From a virus: a stretch of DNA of 64,000 nt. Made by a program: the position numbers and the translations under genes. The stretch lies in IMG/VR virus record IMGVR_UViG_3300022927_001696, positions 27,581 to 91,580 of that record; one strand, 5' to 3'. Position 1 is the first letter of the stretch, and each line of letters starts with the position of its first letter. Shown piece by piece: positions 21,057-29,836 of the stretch. Below the pieces are notes generated by a model. It was not told where the DNA came from. It saw only the letters and a program-made list of their open reading frames with translations, and ran no database searches.

Positions 21057-23042
21057 ATGGCATATACAATTACAAATTCAGATAGTAGTGTTACAATAAC
21101 AGTTCAGGACACAACTGTCGATACAACCTATGCCTTAAAATTAATAGGTAGAAATGTATCAGGATACGGTCAGTACTTTGTAGAGAATACAGTACGACAA
21201 TTAGAAAATTTTGCAAGTACAGTTCAACCATCCGGTATAAAATTAGAAGGACAAATTTGGTACGACAAGGGTGAAAAAATTCTAAAAGTTTGGACTGGAA
21301 CTAACTGGAAAAGAGCAACAAATATTGTAATTGGTACATCTGAACCTACAAATTCTGTAGCAGGTGACGCCTGGTATAGAACAGATAACAAAAAATTATA
21401 TATTTACGATGGTTCAAATTTTGCTTTATCAGGTTATGCAGGTGAAATATCAGATGCATATAAAAACGATTCCACAGTAGGAAATCCAAATAATTACGGT
21501 ACAAAATTAAGAAACATCTATCTAACAGATAGTACAGGTAAAGCGAAACCAGTCTTAGCATTAACAATGGTTAACGATGGTTCTTTAAATGCTGGTACAA
21601 CTGTAACGCCAGATGGTAAAGAAACTATAATGGCAATATTCAGTGATCATCCGGAGTTTACTGCTAAAAACGATAACAGTATTTCAGAAGGGTCACAAAT
21701 AAATTATTACAATGAGTTAGTAAATTCAAGTGGTATAGGTACTACTATTAAACCAGGTCTTAATTTAAGAAGTGAGTATGCAGATACGGCTGTTGCACTT
21801 TCAGAAAGAGCATACAGATCAGATGCTTCATATAAATTAAATCTGGGAACACCTGGTACAGATGCAGGTAATATTGATGCAAGTTGGGTAGCATACAACA
21901 GAGTTGACTTTATACCTAATACAACAAACAGCATTCAATTAGGTAACGATCAAAAACATTTTGCAGGATTATACACAAATTTAATAAGAATAGGTGAAGG
22001 CGGAACAGCGGCCATAGAAGCAAATGGTACTATAAGTATTGGTAACAGCAGTAGCAGAGTAAATAAAATATGGTCACAAGATTTAGATGTTAGCGGAGAT
22101 ATAACATTTGGGTCAGGTGTGCAAAATATAGGTGCAAGTGGCACTCCAGTAGAGAATTTTTATACTGCGAATGCTGTAGTTAGTTCTTCTTTTACTGTTG
22201 GTAGCGGAGGTTCAGCATATACATTACCTTCATCAGACGGAACAACAGACTATGCTTTAATAACAAATGGTTCAGGCACAGTAAGTTTTGGACCAGTACC
22301 ATTGACAACAACACAAATGATTGCCGGTGCAGGTTTAACAGGTGGCGGTACTCTTGCAAGTGATAGAACATTTAATGTAGGCGCTGGTTCGTACATCACA
22401 GTAGCCGCAGATTCAGTAAGTGTTGACGGAACAGTACCAGCAACAGCAAGTAAAGTTGTTGTAAGGACAGGTTCAGGCGGAATTAATTCTGAAGGATTAG
22501 ATGCAGGTGCTGGAACAATAGAAACAACAGGAACAGTAAGAGGTGGTACTGTAACGGACGGAACATTAAGTATTTCTTCTGGAAGTATTACATCAGGTGC
22601 AACTGCAACATTCTCAGGTAATGTTGACGCCGCAAACTTTAACGGTGTAGCATCGTCGGCCAAATATGCTGACTTGGCTGAGATATATGAGGCAGATGCA
22701 GACTACGAGCCTGGTACAGTTGTTAAAATAGGCGGAGAAAAAGAAATTACACAAACATCAAGTCATGCAGATTTAGAAGTATTTGGTGTTATCAGTACAG
22801 ATCCTGCATATTTAATGAACAGTGATGCAAGTGGATTACCAGTAGCATTACAGGGTAGAGTACCAGTTAAAGTTGTAGGTAAAATTAAGAAAGGCGAAAG
22901 ATTAGTAGCAAGTGACGAACCAGGATATGCTTGGGGACTAGGATCAGACGAGTATGACCCAAGATCAATTATTGGTAGAGCATTACAAGATAAAGAAGAC
23001 GGCGGCTTGGGAATTATCGAAGCAGTCATAGGTATTAAATAG
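21057..23042 (+). CDS. Tail-fibre-like protein with C-terminal cleavage-type domain
   Basis: The 661-residue protein begins with a domain seen in fibres of marine T4-type phages (KLIGRNVSGYGQYFVENT, residues about 28-46, then LEGQIWYD). The middle is low-complexity Gly/Ser/Thr beta repeat (for example VGAGSYITVAADSVSVDG) typical of trimeric fibres. Residues about 535-650 (KYADLAEIYEADADYEPGT, then VALQGRVPVKVVGKIKKGE) resemble the Peptidase_G2/IMC autoproteolytic domain that caps some phage fibres and is removed after folding. The ATG at 21057 follows a GGGG ribosome-binding site. Self-cleavage is family-based inference; I did not identify the catalytic residues. Confidence 0.65.
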   Translation: MAYTITNSDSSVTITVQDTTVDTTYALKLIGRNVSGYGQYFVENTVRQLENFASTVQPSGIKLEGQIWYDKGEKILKVWTGTNWKRATNIVIGTSEPTNSVAGDAWYRTDNKKLYIYDGSNFALSGYAGEISDAYKNDSTVGNPNNYGTKLRNIYLTDSTGKAKPVLALTMVNDGSLNAGTTVTPDGKETIMAIFSDHPEFTAKNDNSISEGSQINYYNELVNSSGIGTTIKPGLNLRSEYADTAVALSERAYRSDASYKLNLGTPGTDAGNIDASWVAYNRVDFIPNTTNSIQLGNDQKHFAGLYTNLIRIGEGGTAAIEANGTISIGNSSSRVNKIWSQDLDVSGDITFGSGVQNIGASGTPVENFYTANAVVSSSFTVGSGGSAYTLPSSDGTTDYALITNGSGTVSFGPVPLTTTQMIAGAGLTGGGTLASDRTFNVGAGSYITVAADSVSVDGTVPATASKVVVRTGSGGINSEGLDAGAGTIETTGTVRGGTVTDGTLSISSGSITSGATATFSGNVDAANFNGVASSAKYADLAEIYEADADYEPGTVVKIGGEKEITQTSSHADLEVFGVISTDPAYLMNSDASGLPVALQGRVPVKVVGKIKKGERLVASDEPGYAWGLGSDEYDPRSIIGRALQDKEDGGLGIIEAVIGIK

Positions 23043-23049
23043 ATAAATA
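23042..23049 (+). promoter_or_regulatory. T4-type late promoter box (GATAAATA) with leader and ribosome-binding site
   Basis: GATAAATA overlaps the stop codon of the fibre gene. Unlike the leaderless cases, it is followed by a leader of about 23 bases with AGGAG at 23062-23066 before the ATG at 23073. Confidence 0.65.
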
Positions 23050-23072
23050 CACTATATATTTAGGAGATTTAG

Positions 23073-24110
23073 ATGGCATCAGGATCAACAGTTTCACTAA
23101 CAGGCGGAACTAATATGACGCAAGTTGTATCAGGTGACGTTATAGACGACGCAGATTTCAATAATGCTAGAACCAATGTAAATAACATGCTAGGCAATGC
23201 TCAGGATGTAACATTAGGCACATATACAGCATCATCAACATACGGTTACACCCAGGGTGGTGTAGGTGTAAATGCCGCTAGTGCAGGTGGATTGGTATAC
23301 GCCGATAACGCCACAGGCGGTTTTAAAAGATTACAAGACGATGTACAGGCATTATGTGCATTCTTAGGCCAAACTGTTAGAAGTGGTGTTGGTAGTGATG
23401 TAACAAGTAGTACAACTATTACAGCATCTACATGGTCTAATTTAATGTTAAACATCAAAGATTGTTGGGATAACAGATTTTCACCAGCAAGTAGAACTCT
23501 ATCAACAATAGGCACAGTAACTAGAACAAGTGCATGGAGTTCAACATTAACACAAGAAACAACATATACATTTGCTAATGAACAAACTGCTAGAGGTTAT
23601 TTTAACGGTGGTGGAAGAATTGGTTTCAGTTCAAGTAGATCAGGCGGTAGTTCAACAACTCAAAATACTGACTGGACAAACTTATTAAGTGCGATGGGTT
23701 TTGTGTATATTACACATAATACGGCAGGTGGTGCTTCAGGTACTAATGCAGGTAAAGGATTTTACGAGTTAACTACATCATATCAAACACTATGGACAAA
23801 ATACGGTTCAGGTGCTTATGCAAGTAACTTCTTTAGAATGGACGGTAAAGTTAATTCAACAACTAACCCAACAGTTGTAACACTTAAAGCAACATATAGT
23901 GATCCATATACAGCGGCGGCGGCCGCGGCGGCAGATGGTGCTGTGGGTCCTGACGGTGTACCAAGTACAGGTGACGATGCTTCAGGATACACAGACAGCA
24001 TTGACGGAACACTAACACTTAATGCTAGAGCACAGGTACCAGATGCTAACGGTTCAGGATTTAGTTTTTCTGCTCCAACAGACAGTATGGGTGCTATAAG
24101 CGGTTCATAA
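23073..24110 (+). CDS. Virion structural protein, Ala/Gly/Ser-rich
   Basis: This 345-residue protein starts MASGSTVSLTGGTNMTQVVSG and is dominated by small residues and short beta motifs, with a helical segment near residues 75-130 (KRLQDDVQALCAFLG). Near residue 280 there is a run of seven alanines encoded by an unusually GC-rich stretch (23912-23932), followed by a Gly/Asp segment reading DGAVGPDGVPSTGDDASG. It has its own late promoter and AGGAG site and is followed by an intrinsic terminator, so it can be a separate late transcript. Composition and position suggest an abundant virion component, perhaps a short fibre or decoration protein; no domain was recognised with certainty. Confidence 0.6.
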   Translation: MASGSTVSLTGGTNMTQVVSGDVIDDADFNNARTNVNNMLGNAQDVTLGTYTASSTYGYTQGGVGVNAASAGGLVYADNATGGFKRLQDDVQALCAFLGQTVRSGVGSDVTSSTTITASTWSNLMLNIKDCWDNRFSPASRTLSTIGTVTRTSAWSSTLTQETTYTFANEQTARGYFNGGGRIGFSSSRSGGSSTTQNTDWTNLLSAMGFVYITHNTAGGASGTNAGKGFYELTTSYQTLWTKYGSGAYASNFFRMDGKVNSTTNPTVVTLKATYSDPYTAAAAAAADGAVGPDGVPSTGDDASGYTDSIDGTLTLNARAQVPDANGSGFSFSAPTDSMGAISGS

Positions 24111-24127
24111 AATTAACAATATACAAG

Positions 24128-24150
24128 AAAAGGGCTATTGCCCTTTTTTT
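24128..24150 (+). terminator. Intrinsic terminator after the structural block
   Basis: AAAAGGGC, loop TATT, GCCCTTTT, then continuing T residues to 24150. An eight-pair stem with a T7 tail is a textbook Rho-independent terminator. It separates the virion genes from the following cassette. Confidence 0.9.
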
Positions 24151-24153
24151 GTG

Positions 24154-24161
24154 ACTAAATA
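24154..24161 (+). promoter_or_regulatory. Late-promoter-like box (ACTAAATA)
   Basis: ACTAAATA lies just after the terminator and exactly five bases (TTAGC) before the ATG at 24167. It has no room for a ribosome-binding site. The location between a terminator and a gene start makes promoter function likely despite mismatches in the first two bases. Confidence 0.55.
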
Positions 24162-24166
24162 TTAGC

Positions 24167-25402
24167 ATGTTAAATTACAAAATTACAGAGTTCTATATAG
24201 AACACTTACAGGGAGTTTTGGACGACCTTGTGCGTAATAATTATAATGAAGGAATAATTGAATTTAAAAATAAAAAAGTATTAATTCTTTACTTGGAAGA
24301 TCCTTTATTAGATAAAGCATTACAAACTTTTAAATTAATAAAAAAACATGATAATCTAGACGGTATAATATTATTTAATCCTTCAGAAGTAATAGACTTT
24401 GAAATAATAAAAGTATTTTATTTTTATTGTATAGATAATAAAATTAATCACATTGCTATACATGATCCTAGATTGAATGATGGTAATCAGATAAATTTTC
24501 CTTTTGCTGGAAGAAATGTATCCATGCCCGTAATACCAACAACAGTCCTAGGACTAATAATCAATACTAATATAAATCCAGATGTTATAGAAAATTTAGA
24601 TCTATCTAATACAGACTGGGAGGGCATTAACAAAAAATTACAGGAAAATAAATTAAGACATGATAGATATTACTATTATACAAAAGATAACTTCAAATCC
24701 GGTAGCGAAAGAAATGTTTTATTCACTTGTTATAATAGGCAACCAAGAGTAAATAGAGTTTTATTAATAAATGAAATTTGCAAACAGGATTTGCATGAAA
24801 AAGGTGTTATAAGTTGTGGGTATCATGATGCAAAATTTAAATATTATAAAGATTTAGTAGAAGAAAAATATGTAGACTTATTCCCCATGCAATTAGAAGA
24901 TAGTACGATATACACAAATCAAAGTATAAATGATGAAATATGTAACCAGTCTATAACTAATGAACAATTAAATTCTTTTATAAATGTTGTTTCAGAAAGT
25001 TCAAGTGATTGTAATATCTTACCTTTAGATAAGGACAGTTGGACAGCACCTTTTTTTACTGAAAAAACTGCAAAAGCATTTATTTGTCATAATATTCCAT
25101 TATTCTATGCAACAAGATTTTATGTAAAGAAATTAAGAGATTTAAATTTTGATGTTTTTGATGATTTTATAGATCACAGTTATGATACTGAAATAAACCC
25201 AATTAGAAGAGTGGAAAAACTCACAAATGAATTAAAACGACTATGCTCTTTGCCTAAATCAGAACTCGTCGATATAGTAGACGGGTTAGAACACAGAATG
25301 AAAAGCAACATGTTAAATCTTATACATTATATGAATGATATAGATATAGACAAATCCAAAGAATTTTTAAAATTTTTTGAGGGCGTAGCAAAAAATAAAT
25401 AG
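24167..25402 (+). CDS. Putative glycosyltransferase, GT10-like C-terminal region
   Basis: A 411-residue protein opening the modification cassette. Its C-terminal third contains FFTEKTAKAF, IPLFYATRF and FDVFDDFIDHSYD followed by a helical tail. This matches in order the corresponding blocks of the gene at 41026-42228, so the two are paralogues. The arrangement of an E-K motif, a short strand and an acidic D-x-x-D-H block recalls the nucleotide-sugar-binding half of GT10 (fucosyltransferase-type) enzymes. The N-terminal half is divergent and may bind the acceptor. GT10 membership is a fold-level inference; donor and acceptor are unknown. Confidence 0.5.
   Translation: MLNYKITEFYIEHLQGVLDDLVRNNYNEGIIEFKNKKVLILYLEDPLLDKALQTFKLIKKHDNLDGIILFNPSEVIDFEIIKVFYFYCIDNKINHIAIHDPRLNDGNQINFPFAGRNVSMPVIPTTVLGLIINTNINPDVIENLDLSNTDWEGINKKLQENKLRHDRYYYYTKDNFKSGSERNVLFTCYNRQPRVNRVLLINEICKQDLHEKGVISCGYHDAKFKYYKDLVEEKYVDLFPMQLEDSTIYTNQSINDEICNQSITNEQLNSFINVVSESSSDCNILPLDKDSWTAPFFTEKTAKAFICHNIPLFYATRFYVKKLRDLNFDVFDDFIDHSYDTEINPIRRVEKLTNELKRLCSLPKSELVDIVDGLEHRMKSNMLNLIHYMNDIDIDKSKEFLKFFEGVAKNK
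25394..25401 (+). promoter_or_regulatory. Late-promoter-like box (AATAAATA)
   Basis: AATAAATA overlaps the end of the preceding gene, whose TAG stop is embedded in the box, and lies five bases (GTTAT) before the ATG at 25407. Confidence 0.55.
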
Positions 25403-25406
25403 TTAT

Positions 25407-26036
25407 ATGGAACTATATTGGAAATTTGATATCCCTGCACAAAAATTGTCTGTAAATATAGATGACAATTTATCTTATCAGGCTCTTAAAGGCTGTCGTG
25501 AAGGAGTGATAAAAACTTATAACAGTAAGGAATCATTTATTTCTTATGAAGATTGGCAAACAGAAAAAGAATGGCTTTCTAAAAATTATTCTCATATTGT
25601 AGGTGAACTAAAGGAGCCAAGTTTAGAGGAAATGAATTCATATAGAGAAAGAATTTCTCACATAACAGATGATCCAGGTGAGCCCTCTCACGGAATATCT
25701 TTAGACGGCTGGGCATATGATCGAATGCAACGAAAATCTTTATGGTTGCAGAATGCTGAATGTTCTTTAATGGTAGAAATAGGCAGAATAGAAAATGTAG
25801 GTATTTTTGAAACACCAGACGGAACAAATGTTTATAAAAGACCGTGGTGTGAATACGAAAATACATATTATAATACTATGCCCTGTTGTGTCTTTCCGGA
25901 CAATCCTGGATGGCAAAAATCCAGTATACAAGAATTAGAAAAATATGATTTAGATATTAATCATGACTGGGTTAAAAGTAATTTAAATAATGTACAAAAA
26001 GATTTATTGAATTCTTTATTTGTTTTACCAGCATAA
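25407..26036 (+). CDS. Hypothetical protein, Trp/Glu-rich
   Basis: The 209-residue protein has no signal peptide or membrane segment. It is rich in Trp, Tyr and Glu, with blocks LSYQALKGCREGVIKTYN near the start and MPCCVFPDNPGWQKSS near residue 160 containing a Cys pair. The predicted leaderless start is supported by the late box five bases upstream. I do not recognise a family. Its place between a glycosyltransferase-like gene and other cassette genes suggests participation in the same process, but nothing in the sequence gives a reaction. Confidence 0.6.
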   Translation: MELYWKFDIPAQKLSVNIDDNLSYQALKGCREGVIKTYNSKESFISYEDWQTEKEWLSKNYSHIVGELKEPSLEEMNSYRERISHITDDPGEPSHGISLDGWAYDRMQRKSLWLQNAECSLMVEIGRIENVGIFETPDGTNVYKRPWCEYENTYYNTMPCCVFPDNPGWQKSSIQELEKYDLDINHDWVKSNLNNVQKDLLNSLFVLPA

Positions 26037-26043
26037 CTTTGTA

Positions 26044-26051
26044 GGTAAATA
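26044..26051 (+). promoter_or_regulatory. Late-promoter-like box (GGTAAATA)
   Basis: GGTAAATA in the 20-base gap between genes, exactly five bases (TAGAT) before the ATG at 26057, repeating the spacing seen at 20407, 24167, 25407 and 58994. Confidence 0.5.
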
Positions 26052-26056
26052 TAGAT

Positions 26057-26416
26057 ATGAGTACACATTTGAATAAAGCTCTTGAGTTTGCAAATTATCG
26101 AGTCACATTAAATAATCAGCATTCGCAACTTAAAGCAAAAACACAAAGTTTGTTAAGTTATAGTATAAATGGCGGAACATTTACTATAGATATACCCCTT
26201 ATCACATTTTGTAAACAACTATTAGATGACAAATATACTGATGTCATACTTTTAGATATTTACAATAATCCCATAAAAATAGATGTTAAAACGTTTTATG
26301 ATGAAATTCATAGTAGATATTTTGAAGTAACAAACGATTACTATGCTGAATATGAAAAACTTCGCAAAGCAAGAAAAGTTCATAAGGTTTTAGGTCTAAA
26401 TGAAAAAGGAGAATAG
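26057..26416 (+). CDS. Conserved phage hypothetical protein
   Basis: This 119-residue soluble protein is predicted helix-strand-helix, with ALEFANYRVTLNNQHSQLK at the N-terminus, a central FTIDIPLITFCKQLL and a C-terminal charged helix. I recall this general pattern as a small conserved hypothetical in marine T4-type phages, without an assigned function. Its start is preceded by a late-type box at the five-base spacing. It overlaps the following glycosyltransferase gene by 17 bases, so the two are probably co-translated. Confidence 0.65.
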   Translation: MSTHLNKALEFANYRVTLNNQHSQLKAKTQSLLSYSINGGTFTIDIPLITFCKQLLDDKYTDVILLDIYNNPIKIDVKTFYDEIHSRYFEVTNDYYAEYEKLRKARKVHKVLGLNEKGE

Positions 26417-27299
26417 TAAAGGATTTTTAATGTTTGCTCATAATAATGAGGAAATAGACTATATGCAATTGGCTGTAATAAACTCTTTACTAATACAAAA
26501 GCATCTTAAAATAAAAAACATCACAGTTGTTACTGATCCTCACAGTTTAAAACATGCCGAAAAAACATTAGGCAAAAAACTTATTAAAAAAGCAATTAAT
26601 AATTTAGTTGTTGTAGAAAAAGATAAAAAATTTAAAGCAAAAAATATTAGACTGTATAAAGATACAAGTCATACTGCTAAATCCTTACCTTTTTATAATG
26701 TAAATAGATGTGACGCATATGATATATCACCATATGACGAAACAATTCTTATTGATGTAGACTATCTTATATTAAGCGATGTTCTTAATCAATGTTGGGG
26801 ACACAATAATGAGGTTATGATGAATTGGAAATTTCAGGACATAATGTATGAAAGAAAAGATCCTACATTAAATAGACTATACGATATGGGTATAACCATG
26901 TATTGGGCCACAGTGGTTTATTTTAGAAAAACAGATTATGTTAAGGATTTATTTGAGTGTGTAAAACATGTTAGAAATAATCAGCAATATTATAGAGATA
27001 TTTATAAATGGCCCGGTAATCTATATAGAAATGACTTCAGTTTTAGTATTGCCGCTCATATGATGTCTGGCTTTGTGGATAAAGGTATACCACAACTACC
27101 AACTACATTATATAAAAGTTTTGATACTGATAATATTCACAAAGCAGTAGATGATGAGACTATAATTATGCTTTTAGAAAAGCCAAAGAGCCCGGGAGAT
27201 TTTATGTTGACCAGATGGAAAGGTCTGGATTTGCATATAATGAATAAATGGGCTATAAATAGAGCAAGTAAGGAATTGTTAAGTTATGTCAGTGACTAA
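26400..27299 (+). CDS. GT-A-type glycosyltransferase
   Basis: The 299-residue protein starts with a Rossmann-like segment (GFLMFAHNNEEIDYMQLAVI) and has a DVD motif at residues 119-121 within ETILIDVDYLILSD. This corresponds to the metal- and nucleotide-sugar-binding DxD of GT-A (GT8-like) enzymes. A later block KWPGNLYRNDFSFSIAAHMM resembles acceptor-side motifs of these families. It is clearly related to the gene at 28299-29162, which has DTD at the same place. Donor sugar and acceptor cannot be told; location in a cassette with sugar-nucleotide genes supports glycan assembly. Confidence 0.65.
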   Translation: MKKENSKGFLMFAHNNEEIDYMQLAVINSLLIQKHLKIKNITVVTDPHSLKHAEKTLGKKLIKKAINNLVVVEKDKKFKAKNIRLYKDTSHTAKSLPFYNVNRCDAYDISPYDETILIDVDYLILSDVLNQCWGHNNEVMMNWKFQDIMYERKDPTLNRLYDMGITMYWATVVYFRKTDYVKDLFECVKHVRNNQQYYRDIYKWPGNLYRNDFSFSIAAHMMSGFVDKGIPQLPTTLYKSFDTDNIHKAVDDETIIMLLEKPKSPGDFMLTRWKGLDLHIMNKWAINRASKELLSYVSD

Positions 27300-27471
27300 A
27301 ATAAAATCTCCTTGTGTGGGCATTTGTAATTTAGATTTTTCTACACATACAGTTTGTCAAGGATGTGGGAGATCAGTAGATGATATAGCAAACTGGTCAG
27401 TATATACTGATGAAGAAAAAATATCAGCAATAGAATCAGCAACAGAAAGAATGAAAGAAATAAATGGGTAA
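27286..27471 (+). CDS. DUF1289 family small Cys-rich protein
   Basis: The 61-residue protein has cysteines at 10, 14, 24 and 27 in the pattern SPCVGICNLD then CQGCGRSVDDIANW, which is the signature of DUF1289. These short bacterial proteins probably bind a metal through the four cysteines; their role is not established. It overlaps the preceding glycosyltransferase by 14 bases and the following gene by 8. The family is common in marine proteobacteria, so host origin is plausible. Confidence 0.85.
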   Translation: MSVTKIKSPCVGICNLDFSTHTVCQGCGRSVDDIANWSVYTDEEKISAIESATERMKEING

Positions 27472-27643
27472 AAAAAGACAACCAGAAATAGGAGACAAAA
27501 TAGAACATTTTTGTCGTTTGAACGGAGCATTTCAAGGTGAAGTAATAGAAATACTTGGTATGCAGTTTGTTTATAAAACAGGCGATGGTCTCGAAAGGCA
27601 TTGTCTGTTTAGAGAACAATGGAAATTTATAAATGAAAAATAG
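27464..27643 (+). CDS. Small hypothetical protein (59 aa)
   Basis: This short gene overlaps both neighbours: its ATG at 27464 lies before the DUF1289 stop and its TAG at 27641-27643 lies inside the next gene. The product begins MGKKRQPEIGDKIEHFC and continues GAFQGEVIEILGMQFVYKT, a compact strand-turn-strand pattern like an SH3-type barrel. Coupled overlaps on both sides and the absence of any other frame here support it being real. Function unknown. Confidence 0.6.
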   Translation: MGKKRQPEIGDKIEHFCRLNGAFQGEVIEILGMQFVYKTGDGLERHCLFREQWKFINEK

Positions 27644-28079
27644 ATATTATATATTAGCCGGTGTACTGTACACATTGTTTATAGGCTTTACTGCGAGTGC
27701 AATCCAGTACAGACTTTCAATGGAGGAAATTAAAGAACGGTATCAGACAGAATATTGTGAAGTTGTATATGAATACACAGGTGAAGTAGGCGGAGAAGAT
27801 TGGGAAGAATTGATGACTCTTGCTATAGAAATGCAGGAAGAACGTGACGAGTTACAAGAAATAGTTGACGAAGGTATAGACAAGTACTACGAAGAAGAAT
27901 TTGGCGAAAGCCGTAATCAAAGTGATGCTGATGCATACATAAGTTTATTTATGAATTTGACTGATCCTATTAATTGGGTATTCACATTGATAATTGCTAC
28001 ATTCATAGCAAGTTTTTATCTAGCATTTTATAGTTGTAAACTTGCTATAGAAAGACATTTTAGGAAAGAAGATGACTAA
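27633..28079 (+). CDS. Two-pass membrane protein, unknown function
   Basis: The 148-residue protein has hydrophobic segments at about residues 5-23 (ILAGVLYTLFIGFTASAI) and 112-132 (INWVFTLIIATFIASFYLAF). Between them is an acidic, helical region of about 85 residues rich in Glu that may form a coiled coil. Either end could face the cytoplasm with the acidic domain in the periplasm. It overlaps the preceding small gene by 11 bases and the following by 8. I do not recognise a holin or other named family. Confidence 0.6.
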   Translation: MKNRYYILAGVLYTLFIGFTASAIQYRLSMEEIKERYQTEYCEVVYEYTGEVGGEDWEELMTLAIEMQEERDELQEIVDEGIDKYYEEEFGESRNQSDADAYISLFMNLTDPINWVFTLIIATFIASFYLAFYSCKLAIERHFRKEDD

Positions 28080-28302
28080 GAAATATATACACGTTAATCA
28101 ACACAAGATTAGAAGTAATTTAAAACACGGCACTAACGAGCCTGTGATTACAATTAAAGAAGGACGTAATAACACATACTGCCACGAAGTAGAAGTCAAA
28201 GGTCCCAGCAAAGTAATTTACGGCGTAGACGGTGAAAAAATACTTGCCTGTGGTGCAAGAGTAGTAATAGAAACAGAGAGTGATATAGAAATAGTACGAT
28301 GA
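28072..28302 (+). CDS. Conserved hypothetical protein (76 aa)
   Basis: The product begins KYIHVNQHKIRSNLKHGTNE and contains GPSKVIYGVDGEKILACGA followed by RVVIETES. This arrangement recurs in short proteins of T4-type marine phages and bacteria without a known role. It is predicted to be all-beta. It is translationally overlapped on both sides (8 bases before, 4 bases after), which supports both reality and start. Confidence 0.75.
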   Translation: MTKKYIHVNQHKIRSNLKHGTNEPVITIKEGRNNTYCHEVEVKGPSKVIYGVDGEKILACGARVVIETESDIEIVR

Positions 28303-29162
28303 GTAGAGGTTATATAGTAATCGCACAGAATAACGAAACGACTGATTATTTAGAGCAGGCGTATGCACTCGCACTCAATTTAAAACTAACACAGACGGTT
28401 GTAAGCAATCTAACAGTATGTGTAGACACTGATACTAAGAAACTTTTAACGGCAAAACACAAAAAAGTCTTTGATAATATCGTAGATATTCCTTGGCAAG
28501 ATGATGCCGCAGATGCAGATTGGAAAATTAATAATAAATGGAAGTATTACTATATGACTCCGTACGATGAAACTGTAATACTAGACACAGATATGATATT
28601 CCCCACAGATGTAAGTTATTGGTGGGATATTATGTCACAACAGGACGTTTGGGCAACTACAAAAGTAAGAACTTATAGAGGAGAGGTTGTAACAAGTAAT
28701 TTTTATAGAAAATATTTTGTAGCAAATAACCTACCTAATGTATATACAGCATTTTTTTACTTTAAAAAATCAGATCTAGCAAGTGAGTTATTTGCTATGA
28801 TAGAAATAATTTTTCAACACTGGCAACGTATGTTTTACAAATATATGCCTAAAGGAAAACCAGATTGGTTGAGCGGTGATGTTGCATTCGCTCTAGCGAT
28901 GCAAATATTAGGTATAGAGGCAGAATGTACAAGAGAAAATATAGACGAAGTACCAACATTTATACATATGAAAAGTCATGTGCAAAATATACCTGATACA
29001 AGAATAAGCGAATTATGGACTGAAACACTCCCTACTTATTATAACTCATATAAAAATTTTAAAATAGGTAACTTCCAGCAACAATATCCTTTTCATTATG
29101 TAGAAAAAAATTGGATGGATAAAAATAAAATTAAACAAATGGAAAAAGAATTACTAGCATAG
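28299..29162 (+). CDS. GT-A-type glycosyltransferase, paralogue of 26400-27299
   Basis: The 287-residue protein opens GYIVIAQNNETTDYLEQAYA, parallel to the earlier paralogue, and has a DTD motif at residues 96-98 in ETVILDTDMIFPTDV. A later GDVAFALAMQILG segment fits the C-terminal acceptor region of GT8-like enzymes. It starts in an ATGA overlap with the preceding gene. Paralogy with different DxD surroundings suggests two successive sugar transfers rather than redundancy; substrates unknown. Confidence 0.65.
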   Translation: MSRGYIVIAQNNETTDYLEQAYALALNLKLTQTVVSNLTVCVDTDTKKLLTAKHKKVFDNIVDIPWQDDAADADWKINNKWKYYYMTPYDETVILDTDMIFPTDVSYWWDIMSQQDVWATTKVRTYRGEVVTSNFYRKYFVANNLPNVYTAFFYFKKSDLASELFAMIEIIFQHWQRMFYKYMPKGKPDWLSGDVAFALAMQILGIEAECTRENIDEVPTFIHMKSHVQNIPDTRISELWTETLPTYYNSYKNFKIGNFQQQYPFHYVEKNWMDKNKIKQMEKELLA

Positions 29163-29170
29163 GAGAATTT

Positions 29171-29815
29171 ATGACAACATCATTAGCAGAAAAAAGACGT
29201 AAATTATTTTTGAAGGAAAAAGAAAAACATGAAGATGTAAATGCCCTTATAAGGAATAATATAGAAAAAGATGTAGATGTATATTTTAATGATAACGGAG
29301 ATATTTTACAAATAGGCCATGGTAAAAGAAGAAAAAACAAAAAAGAATTAAAAATTACAATGAAGAGAGAACAAGTAAATATCTTAGAGGGGAAAAATTG
29401 GAACCTATATAAAATAGAAAAAGACCCTATAGAAGATAATGTTTTTTCTATTCAACTAAGACCAACAGAAAATTTATTTGTTAAAAGTGAAGAAGAGTTT
29501 TTGCAAAAAATAGAAACTGGAAACAAAAGAGATTCAGAAATAATTATCACTATAAAAGAATACTATGTAAGAATTGAGATGTCTAAAAAGGCTAAAAATA
29601 TTTTTAAAGGCAAAGAAAACGTTTCCATAAAAGGTTCTAAAGTCTTAAAATTCTATTTTACAGCAGAAAATGATCCTCATTATATGATACATGGTATAAA
29701 TGTTTTCTTAAAAGATTTAATAAAAGAAGAAGCAGTAGAGGTTAAAACACCTTTGGATGTTACTCACTGTGATGTGTATACCTATAAATTATTTGATAAA
29801 TATGTGCGTACTTAA
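29171..29815 (+). CDS. Hypothetical protein, Lys/Glu-rich
   Basis: The 214-residue protein is strongly charged and lysine-rich, with an N-terminal helix (LAEKRRKLFLKEKEKHED) followed by beta-rich segments. It has no membrane segment and no recognised motif. A good AGGAG site lies before its ATG (29161-29165). It sits between two putative glycosyltransferases, but its composition suggests RNA or DNA contact as readily as a role in sugar transfer. Function not assigned. Confidence 0.6.
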   Translation: MTTSLAEKRRKLFLKEKEKHEDVNALIRNNIEKDVDVYFNDNGDILQIGHGKRRKNKKELKITMKREQVNILEGKNWNLYKIEKDPIEDNVFSIQLRPTENLFVKSEEEFLQKIETGNKRDSEIIITIKEYYVRIEMSKKAKNIFKGKENVSIKGSKVLKFYFTAENDPHYMIHGINVFLKDLIKEEAVEVKTPLDVTHCDVYTYKLFDKYVRT

Positions 29816-29836
29816 AAAATACACAGGACGACACAT

